Shown here piece after piece: positions 16,531 to 24,272 of a DNA stretch of 29,317 bases. Origin of the DNA: CAUZJO01 sp963580245 (GTDB lineage: Bacteria; Sumerlaeota; Sumerlaeia; MVZB01); assembly GCA_963580245.1 (NCBI GenBank), contig CAUZJO010000053.1, forward strand, positions 1-29,317, given 5' to 3'. The position numbers were made by a program, and so were the translations under genes. Below the pieces are notes generated by a model, which saw only the letters and a list, made by a program, of their open reading frames with translations, searched no databases and was not told the origin of the DNA. Each line of letters begins with the position of its first letter. Position 1 is the first letter of the stretch.

Positions 16531-17634
16531 CTACAACTTGCTGAATCTACCCGAATACCCGACCAGTTCGACGTAACCCTGGCCTTCAGCGGGCTGGTCG
16601 CGCCACTGGCCGGTGATCGTCACGGTGCCTTCCCAGTAGGTCGTCCCGGTCGTGCGCGTGGTTTGCATTTCCTGGGCCTCGAAGGCCGGGGTGATCGTGA
16701 GGCGGGCCTGCTGGGCGGGGAGCGTGACGATCCAGCCCATCGGGTAGACGGCGCCGGATTCGGGGCTTTGCCATTGGCCGGTCGGCTCGATCTGGTAGTC
16801 CGACGCCCGCAGCGACCGGCCGGCCCCGTCGGGGGCGACGAGCGTGCCCGCCGAGAACGGGGCGGCCGAGCCGTCGGCGCGGCGGATTTGGTAGACCATC
16901 AGTTCCTCGCCCGTTTCGAGCTGGAGCGCGAACCAGTCCCAGCCGACCTCCTCCTCGCCGAGCTGGTCGCTGCCGAATTCATGGTCCATCCAGGAGCCGC
17001 CCTCGACGCGGTGGGTTTCCCCCTCCCACTGGAGCGTGCCGCTGGTCGCCAGCCGCGTGAATGAGACGTAATGGGACGCCTGGCCGGGGTCGGCGGCCTT
17101 CTGATGGACCCCGTCGGCGCCGTGGATGACCGGCGGCTTGGCCGGGTCGAGCCGCAGGTTGATCGCGCCGGCGCCGGCCTCGGCCCGCAGCGTGATGGTC
17201 TCGTCCGCGTCCATCACCGCCCGCCAGGGGCCGATCCGCAGGTCCAGCCCCTCCTCCGAGGCCGAGCATTGCCCGAATCCCACGCGTCCGATCCGTTCCC
17301 AGGAGCGGTGGGTCTCGCGCTCGATGGTGCTGATCGCGAAATGGGCGAAATAGATCTGGCCCGCCACCAAGGGGGACTTGTTCGCCACCGGATCGCCCGG
17401 CGGGGTCGTCGCCGTGCGGAAGAACGTCAATTCATATCCGAACCGCGCTCCCGCATCGCTCCGCACGTTGCCGACGAAGTACCACCATTCGGTCCGGAAA
17501 TCCGGATGTTGGCCGTGGTCGCGCGGAAACTGATAACGATAGCCCGGCAACGCGCGCGTAAACTCCCCGGCGAGCACGACCGACATTCCAAGCGCAAAGA
17601 CCGTGATGAAGAGTCGCCGGGCCCGGCAAAGCAT
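16531..17634 (-). CDS. Secreted AttH/CrtC-type lipocalin-like protein
   Basis: The ATG at 17634 is chosen because AGGTG lies 7 bp upstream and it yields a clear signal peptide (MLCRARRLFITVFALGMSVV then LAGEF); an ATG 48 bases upstream would bury that signal. The 367-residue product matches the AttH / carotenoid 1,2-hydratase-like family (PF07143, COG5621). It has RTEWWYFVGNV near the N-terminus, FGYELTFFR, YFAHFAIST, GSWMDHEFGSDQL and GWDWFALQLETGEELMVYQIR. The family fold is two lipocalin-like barrels. In other bacteria these genes usually sit beside LolD-like ATPases and FtsX permeases, suggesting a role with lipid or lipoprotein export. Here the nearest such permease is about 8 kb away. 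Confidence 0.87.
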   Translation of the reverse strand: MLCRARRLFITVFALGMSVVLAGEFTRALPGYRYQFPRDHGQHPDFRTEWWYFVGNVRSDAGARFGYELTFFRTATTPPGDPVANKSPLVAGQIYFAHFAISTIERETHRSWERIGRVGFGQCSASEEGLDLRIGPWRAVMDADETITLRAEAGAGAINLRLDPAKPPVIHGADGVHQKAADPGQASHYVSFTRLATSGTLQWEGETHRVEGGSWMDHEFGSDQLGEEEVGWDWFALQLETGEELMVYQIRRADGSAAPFSAGTLVAPDGAGRSLRASDYQIEPTGQWQSPESGAVYPMGWIVTLPAQQARLTITPAFEAQEMQTTRTTGTTYWEGTVTITGQWRDQPAEGQGYVELVGYSGRFSKL

Positions 17635-18177
17635 CTTATCGCACCTGATTCCGCAAAGGTTCACCTGATGATCGCGGCGCATGCCTGCTCGCCATCCGCG
17701 GGGCTCCTGTTTGTTGCCGTGGAGCGATTAACCGCCTCCGCATAGTCTAAGCCATCAGGACCGATCGCGCAAAGAGCGTGTCGGTCCGTGGATCGGGAGC
17801 AGTGGTGGGATAGGGGCCGGAGAGGAAGTTTCGCCGCTGAACTTGCGCGCCCCAAGCCGCCCCGGCCCGTGCGAACGAATGCCTCCGCTACTGCGCTGTC
17901 GCGACTGTCCCGATAAGTTATAGAGATGGAGTGGGGTAACGGTCCGAGGCGCTGGAAAGGCCCGAATCCCGTCCGTCCCGACCGCCGGTTCGCGCCAAGA
18001 CCAGAGCACCGACGCCCGCCTGTGCGGAGTCGGATGGGATTCGGAATAAATCTAGATTCAAGGGGGTCGGATCGGATATAATACGAAAGACTTAAGTGTG
18101 GTGCCAGACATTATGCTTCTAGCAAGATGTATGCCGCAGCTGAAGGTTTTCCTGATGAAAGGCCCTGTTGGTAAAAA
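17635..18177. other. Intergenic stretch of about 540 bp
   Basis: This gap separates the divergent AttH-like and PPC-protein genes. Short frames exist (for example 17755-18009, minus strand), but their translation has no recognisable domain and no ribosome-binding site. The distal end holds a TATAAT-like box and a small upstream reading frame, described separately. The segment TGTGGTGCCAGACA (about 18096-18109) resembles a half-palindrome often seen in RAYT-associated repeats, but only one copy is present. No RNA gene recognised. Confidence 0.45.
18054..18082 (+). promoter_or_regulatory. Possible promoter of the PPC/DUF1549/DUF1501 operon
   Basis: A perfect TATAAT lies at 18077-18082, 96 bp before the operon's first ATG. 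The -35 region at the expected distance (around 18053-18059, TAGATTC) matches TTGACA poorly. The local AT-rich composition stands out from GC-rich surroundings, which supports a promoter, but the call rests on one hexamer. Confidence 0.25.
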
Positions 18178-18181
18178 ATGA
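18155..18181 (+). CDS. Possible 8-codon upstream reading frame
   Basis: ATG at 18155 opens a frame of eight codons (MKGPVGKK) ending in a TGA at 18179-18181 that overlaps the ATG of the following gene as ATGA. GAAGG sits 8 bp before this start, a better ribosome-binding site than the main gene has. It could couple translation into the PPC-domain gene. It may also be chance. Confidence 0.2.
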   Translation: MKGPVGKK

Positions 18182-20022
18182 GGCTCCGAGAATACTTCTT
18201 CGCGATTTTCATCCTGCTCTGCGCGGTCGCGTCCACCGCGCAGTCACTCTTTCCCCCTTGCGTCCAGCGGGGGGCGACCCTCACGGCCGAGATAAAGGGG
18301 TATGACGGCGCTTATGCCGTCCTGTTTGATTGTGACTCTCTGACGGGGGAAGTCGTCGAGAGCGAAATCGAAGTCGAGGAAGACGGTAAGTCGGTCACCA
18401 AGAAACAGTACTCGCTAAAGGTTGACGCGGCCGGGGAAACGGTGCCGGGCGCTCACGCGTTTCGTCTGGTCTCGCCGGCCGGCGTATCGAAGCTGCTTTG
18501 GCTCCAAGTCAGCGAGGAGCCCACGATCCTGCAGGGCACGACTCCGAACAATACGCCGCGTGACGCGCAACACGTCGGTTTTCAAATCGTCGTGCAGGGC
18601 AAGCTCAGCGATGCGAGCAGTGGAGTCATCGACTACTATTCGTTTGACGTTGAGGAAGGGCGGGAGCTGCTCTTTGAAGCCGGTTCGGGCGACGGCGGTT
18701 TTGATCCCACCCTCACCCTGTATGAACAGAGCGGGAGCTGGTTTGACGAAGAACGACTCAAGCGATTGGCCTACGGCGACGAAACCAACGTCCTAAGATC
18801 CACAACTCCGCAATTGACGTATCGATTTGCAAAACCGGGTCGCTATTTCGTGGCGGTGGCGGCCTTTGTCGGCGTCGCGCCGGCCGATGCGCCCTACCTG
18901 CTGCGAATTACCTCCACCGAAGACGTGACTGATTCGAGCGAAGAAGATTGGTTCACGCTGACCTCTCCGCACGCGGCGAACACCGAATGGGATGAGAGAA
19001 ACTTCGACCGGGTGTTGGATACCGAGCGGATCCAACAGATTTGGACGCGAACGGCCGATGCGCCGAAGAAGATGGTGATTCAGGCCGGTGGGGCCGCCGC
19101 GAATAGCCAGGGCGACGCCCAGCCGCAGACCGAAGAAGCCGCCGTCGATGTCGAACCATCCACGACGATCGACGCATTGAGCCTCGCCTCGGAAGTGGAA
19201 CCGAACCAAACCCACGAAGAAGCGCTCGAAATATCGATCCCGGTGCTTATCGAGGGGCGGATTGGATTCCCGGCCGATATCGACGTTTTTCGCTTTAAAG
19301 TCGAAGCCGAACAGGCCCTCGCCTTCGAGATCGAGACTCCCGAGACGATTCCTCCGAACTTTAATCCTCGCATCAATGTGTTCGATGGCGAGGGAGGGGA
19401 ACTGATGTCCAATGTGTTCAAACACGTCGAGAACACAATCATGATCAATTCCCTGCAAGCCAAGACAATCTATACGTTCAAGACCGCAGGCGAGTATTAT
19501 TTGCATGTTCGCGACGTGACCTCGCGTGAAGGCGATGAGCGCTTCGCGTATCGAATCCTTGTTCGACCTCAGATCCCCCACGTCGGAAGAATTGAGGTCA
19601 TGGAAGATCATTTCAACCTCAATCCCGGCGGTGTGTCGAAGCTGACGGCGAACATCGCTCAGGAAGAAGGATTCGGCGGCGATCTGGCCGTCACATTCGA
19701 GAACCTCCCGCCGGGGGTTCAAGTTCTTTCCGCGGCCGAAGTCGATCCCGATACCGGCGTACCCTTCGAGATGATCGATAAGGAGCGGTTCGTCCCCAAG
19801 GGCCAGAAGGTCAATATGATATTCCTCGCGAGCGAGGACGCGCCCGGGACGCCGCTGCCGCGCATGGTCCGCATGGAAGTTAGGCCGATCTCCGCCAACA
19901 AGCCGGGGCCCCCTTTCCTGGTCAAGGAATTCCCCATCATGGTGCTGCGGCCGGAGAACAAGGATTTGGCGATGCAACAGCTTCAAACCATCGCCACGAG
20001 CGACGAGTCTTCATTAGAGTAG
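18178..20022 (+). CDS. Secreted PPC-domain protein
   Basis: The 614-residue product has a signal peptide (MRLREYFFAIFILLCAVAS, then TAQS). It contains two bacterial pre-peptidase C-terminal (PPC) beta-sandwich domains. The first is at about 125-245 (VVQGKLSDASSGVIDYYSFDVEEG, then FAKPGRYFVAV). The second is at about 345-465 (VEPNQTHEEALEISIPV, IEGRIGFPADIDVFRFKVE, then AGEYYLHVRD). A third beta-rich region, possibly Ig-like, closes the protein. No protease domain is present. It is the first gene of a run with a DUF1549/DUF1553 protein 59 bp later and a DUF1501 protein. In Planctomycetes such trios recur and are thought to act together outside the cytoplasm; their role is not established. Confidence 0.88.
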   Translation: MRLREYFFAIFILLCAVASTAQSLFPPCVQRGATLTAEIKGYDGAYAVLFDCDSLTGEVVESEIEVEEDGKSVTKKQYSLKVDAAGETVPGAHAFRLVSPAGVSKLLWLQVSEEPTILQGTTPNNTPRDAQHVGFQIVVQGKLSDASSGVIDYYSFDVEEGRELLFEAGSGDGGFDPTLTLYEQSGSWFDEERLKRLAYGDETNVLRSTTPQLTYRFAKPGRYFVAVAAFVGVAPADAPYLLRITSTEDVTDSSEEDWFTLTSPHAANTEWDERNFDRVLDTERIQQIWTRTADAPKKMVIQAGGAAANSQGDAQPQTEEAAVDVEPSTTIDALSLASEVEPNQTHEEALEISIPVLIEGRIGFPADIDVFRFKVEAEQALAFEIETPETIPPNFNPRINVFDGEGGELMSNVFKHVENTIMINSLQAKTIYTFKTAGEYYLHVRDVTSREGDERFAYRILVRPQIPHVGRIEVMEDHFNLNPGGVSKLTANIAQEEGFGGDLAVTFENLPPGVQVLSAAEVDPDTGVPFEMIDKERFVPKGQKVNMIFLASEDAPGTPLPRMVRMEVRPISANKPGPPFLVKEFPIMVLRPENKDLAMQQLQTIATSDESSLE

Positions 20023-20081
20023 GGACCAGGAAATCGCTCTCGCAAGCCGGATCAATTGTCGATAAAGATTGAGAAGAGATC

Positions 20082-22736
20082 ATGGATTCTCGCAAGTTAA
20101 ATATGAATTCCCAAACAGCCGTCGGGGACCGAATCAAATTCGCGAAGGTGGCATGGGTCGTTGGGTTGATGCTGCTCGTCGGCGGCCTCATTTCTCCTCT
20201 AAACGCTGAATCCCCATCGCATCCCGAAGGTTCACCCGATCTTCTTTCCATTCGGATCGTCCCGGAGAATGTCACGATCCGCGGCGCCTATGGGACGCAG
20301 CGATTCCTGGTGCTCGGAACCTTCGCCGATCGGATGGAGCGCGACCTCACGGCGGCTTGCCGTTTGACCATCGCCGATTCCAAACTGGCGGCCATTGGAG
20401 AGCGAGGGCTCGCGCGGCCACTCTCGGACGGAGCAACGCAATTGAAGGCCGAGTTTGAAGGCCACGCGGCCACGTCGGAAATTAAGATCATCGATTCCGA
20501 AAAACAACGTCCCTTTAACTTCCAGCGGGATATCGGGGGCATCCTGACCGAAAAGGGATGCAATGGCAGCTACTGTCATGGAGGCGTGAAGGGCAAAGGC
20601 GGATTCAAGCTTTCATTGAATGCTTTGTATTCCCATGAGGACTACAAGTGGATTGTCAATGGGGGAACCTTTCAGGTGTTGTCGCCGGAGCCCGCCGGTG
20701 AACTGAATCCTCGGATCAATCTGGAACAGCCGGATCAAAGCCTGTTGTTGCTCAAGCCCACGTTCACGATCCCACACGGCGGCGGAGAGTTGATCAGTCT
20801 GGACGATTCGGAATACCAAACGCTGCTCAAATGGATCCGCGACGGCGGACGCTACACGGATGAGGCCGAAAACCACGTCGAGGTCGTCGGAATCGAGGTA
20901 TTCCCAAAGGAAGTCGTGCTGGACCTCGAGGGGACCCGCCAAATCTTGGTCACCGCCAGTCTGTCGAACGGGGAGCGAGAAGATTATACGAATCAGGTGC
21001 ATTACAAGGCAATCAATGGTGATGTCGCCAAAGTCACGGACGAGGGGCAAGTCAAGGCCGTCGCGCCGGGCGAGACCACGCTCGTCATCCGGGCCGCGGG
21101 ACACCAGACAACCGCGACGGTCGGCGTCATCTCCGAACCGATCACTGATTATCCCGAATTCCCGCGCGCGAACTTCATCGACGACCTTGTCTTCGCCAAG
21201 CTGCGTAGATTTCACATTCTCCCCTCGGAGCTTTCCAGTGACGGGGAGTTCTTGCGGCGGGTTTGCCTGGACGTGGCGGGGAGGTTGCCTCCCACGCATC
21301 GGGTCAAAGAGTTCCTAGCCGATCCCGATCCCGACAAGCGCGAGAAACTTATCGAGGTCCTGCTTGAATCCCCGGAATACGCGGAATACTGGACGTGGCG
21401 ACTGGCGGACGTCACTCGAGTCGCGCTCTACGCCTCGGGCTACTCCAACAAGGGCGCCCAGTATTATTGGGAATGGGTCCGCGATTCCATCGACCGGAAC
21501 AAGCCTTACGATCAGATCGCAAAGGAGCGGATCGCCGCGCAAGGCCAAGGAATGCGCAACGCCTCATACCATTTCGCGGCCGCCGACAACTTCGTCGCCC
21601 TGCCTCTCCCCGAGACCATGATGGGCGAGCAGATGCGAGTGTTCACGGGGCGACGTTTTGAATGCGCCCAGTGCCACAATCATCCCTTCGAGCCGTGGAG
21701 CCAGAACCAGTTCTGGGGTCTGACCGCCTATTTTGGTCAGCTCGCGGGGGTGCGAGTGGAACATGGGGAAGATTTCAAGGGCATCCTCGTCGATACCCCG
21801 GGGGGCGGCTATGGCGACCGAGGCCAAGGCGGGCCGATCATCCATCCTCGCACCAAGGAGCATGTGGCACCCTCGTTCCTGGACGGGACTCCCCTCTCGG
21901 CGACCCGAGGAATAGACCCGCGCATGGAGTTGGCCGAGAGGATCGTTGCCCACCCGTTCTTCGCCGAAGCCGCCGTCAATCGAACCTGGAGTTACTTCTT
22001 CGGCAAGGGACTGGTCAACCCGGTTGACGATTTCCGCACGACCAACCCCCCAACCCATCCCGACCTCCTCCAGGCACTTGCCGCCGATTTCCGCGAAAGC
22101 GGATATGATCTCAAGCATCTGATCCGGTCGATCGTGCAATCCAGGACCTACCAGCTCTCGAACAGGCCCAATGCCTCGAACCTCGCGGATGAGACCAATT
22201 ATTCTCGTTCGGTGGTCCGGCCGCTGGATGCCGAGGTGCTCTTGGACGCCGTCTCGGACGTGGTTGATATCCCGGAGGTCTTCACCCGCGTTTCCATGGG
22301 CTCTTCCACGCTACCGGCCGGGACGCGCGCGATTCAACTGAAGACGTCGGACGCGGTCGGCTCCCTGTTCATGGACGTCTACGGCCGGCCGGACCGCCAA
22401 TCGATACCCGACCGTGAAGGGAAAGCGAATGTCACGCAGGCCATGCACATGCTGGCCGGCGTGACCTATACCGAGAAGCTCGCGGGTGCGGGGGGGCGGG
22501 TCGACCGGTTGTTGAACAGATGGGCGGGGGATCATGAGATCATCGAGGAGCTCTCGCTGGCCGCCCTGACTCGATATCCGACCGAGGAAGAGCTGATCAC
22601 CCTGGGCGAGCTGGTCCACAGGCGGTCCTCCTCTCTGAGGCACGCCAATTTCGGGCGGGTCGAGAGTCGTAAACGGGCCTTCGAGGATATGATTTGGGGC
22701 TTGATTTCATCCAGGGAATTCGCGTACAATCACTAG
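20082..22736 (+). CDS. DUF1549/DUF1553 (PSD1-type) protein with haem-like motifs and Ig-like domain
   Basis: The 884-residue protein starts at ATG 20082 after GAGAAGAG. An N-terminal hydrophobic segment (about 22-40) should direct export. A CX4CH motif (GCNGSYCHGG, Cys160, Cys165, His166) is followed by KGKGGFKLSL, the typical PSCyt-like block. A BIG2/Ig-like domain covers about 270-350. The DUF1549 domain follows (FIDDLVFAKLRRFHILPSEL, then FLRRVCLDVAGRLPP). A canonical CXXCH haem site lies at 528-532 (ECAQCHNHPFEPW). The DUF1553 domain (AERIVAHPFFAEAAVNRTW, then GKGLVNPVDDFR) completes it. The family is expanded in Planctomycetes. Haem binding is inferred from motifs only. Confidence 0.92.
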   Translation: MDSRKLNMNSQTAVGDRIKFAKVAWVVGLMLLVGGLISPLNAESPSHPEGSPDLLSIRIVPENVTIRGAYGTQRFLVLGTFADRMERDLTAACRLTIADSKLAAIGERGLARPLSDGATQLKAEFEGHAATSEIKIIDSEKQRPFNFQRDIGGILTEKGCNGSYCHGGVKGKGGFKLSLNALYSHEDYKWIVNGGTFQVLSPEPAGELNPRINLEQPDQSLLLLKPTFTIPHGGGELISLDDSEYQTLLKWIRDGGRYTDEAENHVEVVGIEVFPKEVVLDLEGTRQILVTASLSNGEREDYTNQVHYKAINGDVAKVTDEGQVKAVAPGETTLVIRAAGHQTTATVGVISEPITDYPEFPRANFIDDLVFAKLRRFHILPSELSSDGEFLRRVCLDVAGRLPPTHRVKEFLADPDPDKREKLIEVLLESPEYAEYWTWRLADVTRVALYASGYSNKGAQYYWEWVRDSIDRNKPYDQIAKERIAAQGQGMRNASYHFAAADNFVALPLPETMMGEQMRVFTGRRFECAQCHNHPFEPWSQNQFWGLTAYFGQLAGVRVEHGEDFKGILVDTPGGGYGDRGQGGPIIHPRTKEHVAPSFLDGTPLSATRGIDPRMELAERIVAHPFFAEAAVNRTWSYFFGKGLVNPVDDFRTTNPPTHPDLLQALAADFRESGYDLKHLIRSIVQSRTYQLSNRPNASNLADETNYSRSVVRPLDAEVLLDAVSDVVDIPEVFTRVSMGSSTLPAGTRAIQLKTSDAVGSLFMDVYGRPDRQSIPDREGKANVTQAMHMLAGVTYTEKLAGAGGRVDRLLNRWAGDHEIIEELSLAALTRYPTEEELITLGELVHRRSSSLRHANFGRVESRKRAFEDMIWGLISSREFAYNH

Positions 22737-22774
22737 CTGAGACGGCTTTGGCCCGCCTCGGAAGGAACCGTAAG

Positions 22775-24109
22775 ATGAATAAAATCGGATGTTTAGACTG
22801 CTCGGAGATCAGCCGCCGCGACTTTATGCGGGTCGGCTCGCTGGGCCTGCTCGGCATGAGTCTGGGTCAATTTTTAGCCGACCGCTCGGCCTTCGCAGCG
22901 GCCGGACAGCTCAATCGCAAAGCGAAGGCCGAGGCCTGCATCCTGTTCTGGCTCGAGGGCGGACCGAGCCACGTCGATATGTGGGACCCCAAGCCGAACA
23001 GTAACTTCCGGCCCATTTCGACGAACGTCGCGGGGATTCAACTTTCGGAACTGCTCCCCAAAATGTCCAAGCACATGGACAAAATGTCGATCATCCGGAC
23101 GATGCACACCGAAGAGAACAACCATCCACAAGCCACCTATTACGCCTTGACGGGCCACCGGCCCAACCCGGCGATGCAGTTCCCGGGTTTCAGTTCCATC
23201 ATCGCCAGGGAAAAGGGCGCCCGCGGGAGCGTGCCGCCTCATGTCTTGGCGGCTATGTGGGAGAGAGAACGGCAGTATAACAAGATGTTCGGAGGGGCGT
23301 TCACGGGCCCCGAGTTCGACCCGATGCTGATCCCCGACCCCACCAAGGACGATTTCCAGGTCGCGGACCTGAGACTTCCCAAGTCGATCACGCCCGAACG
23401 GATCGAAGACCGCCGCGCTTTCCTCAGCGTGTGGGACCAGCATCACCGCCAGCGGGAGAAACTGGCCGAATATTCCAACATGGATTCCTTTCGATCGCAG
23501 GCATTGAACATGATCATGTCGAACGACGTGCGAGAGGCGTTCGATCTCTCCAAGGAATCCGATGAGGTGAAGGACAAGTACGGCCGGCACGGTTACGGGC
23601 AGTGCGCGCTTCTGGCTCGGCGCATGGTGGAGGCGGGCAGTCGATTCGTCACCGTTTCGGGCAACCATACCAACGGATGGGATACCCACGCCGATAACGA
23701 TAAATCCCACCGTGACACACTGACGCCGATGCTGGACCAGGCGCTGTCAACCTTGGTGGGCGATCTACACCAAAGGGGCCTGCTCGAGTCCACCGTCGTC
23801 CTTTGCATGGGAGAGTTCGGCCGCACCCCGACCATCAACGTCGACCTTGGCCGCGATCATTGGAATGATTGCTGGTCGCTGGTGATCGGCGGTGGGGGCA
23901 TCGCGGGAGGCCAGCTCATCGGTGCCAGCGACGACCAGGGCGCCTATCCCGACGGTAACGAGTATTCCATGGGAGACGTCTACGCGACCATCCATAAAGC
24001 CATGGGCATCGACTGGACCAAAACCTACATGCACCCGATCGGTCGCCCGATCAAAATCGCGAACTCGTTTAACGACGAAACCGGGCAGCCCATCGAAGGG
24101 CTGGTTTGA
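22775..24109 (+). CDS. Tat-exported DUF1501 protein
   Basis: The start is the ATG at 22775 with GAAGGA upstream; an earlier in-frame ATG at 22694 lies inside the previous gene and would bury the signal. The 444 residues begin with a twin-arginine signal (SRRDFMRVGSLGLLGMSLG, Arg14-Arg15). The DUF1501 hallmarks are clear: WLEGGPSHVDMWDPKP, a GWDTHADN segment, and CMGEFGRTPTIN followed by GRDHW, in a fold related to sulfatases and alkaline phosphatases. It follows the DUF1549/DUF1553 gene by 38 bp and completes the operon. Folding before Tat export suggests a cofactor or metal. The reaction is unknown. Confidence 0.93.
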   Translation: MNKIGCLDCSEISRRDFMRVGSLGLLGMSLGQFLADRSAFAAAGQLNRKAKAEACILFWLEGGPSHVDMWDPKPNSNFRPISTNVAGIQLSELLPKMSKHMDKMSIIRTMHTEENNHPQATYYALTGHRPNPAMQFPGFSSIIAREKGARGSVPPHVLAAMWERERQYNKMFGGAFTGPEFDPMLIPDPTKDDFQVADLRLPKSITPERIEDRRAFLSVWDQHHRQREKLAEYSNMDSFRSQALNMIMSNDVREAFDLSKESDEVKDKYGRHGYGQCALLARRMVEAGSRFVTVSGNHTNGWDTHADNDKSHRDTLTPMLDQALSTLVGDLHQRGLLESTVVLCMGEFGRTPTINVDLGRDHWNDCWSLVIGGGGIAGGQLIGASDDQGAYPDGNEYSMGDVYATIHKAMGIDWTKTYMHPIGRPIKIANSFNDETGQPIEGLV

Positions 24110-24272
24110 CCGTTCCCGACGTTCCAAACCCTCGCCACTTCGCCTTCCCGCCTCCTCTAGCGCGTCGGCCGTAGACGTTGCGCTTGAAACTTTCGGGCGG
24201 GGGCCGTGACAATTATCATGCCCATCTCGGTGACTCTAAACGTAGTACGCATAAAGGACACTTCCTTCGTCC

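Noticed and set aside
17755..18009. 84-codon minus-strand frame upstream of the AttH-like gene
   Set aside because: Low-complexity Ser/Arg/Pro composition and no start signal.
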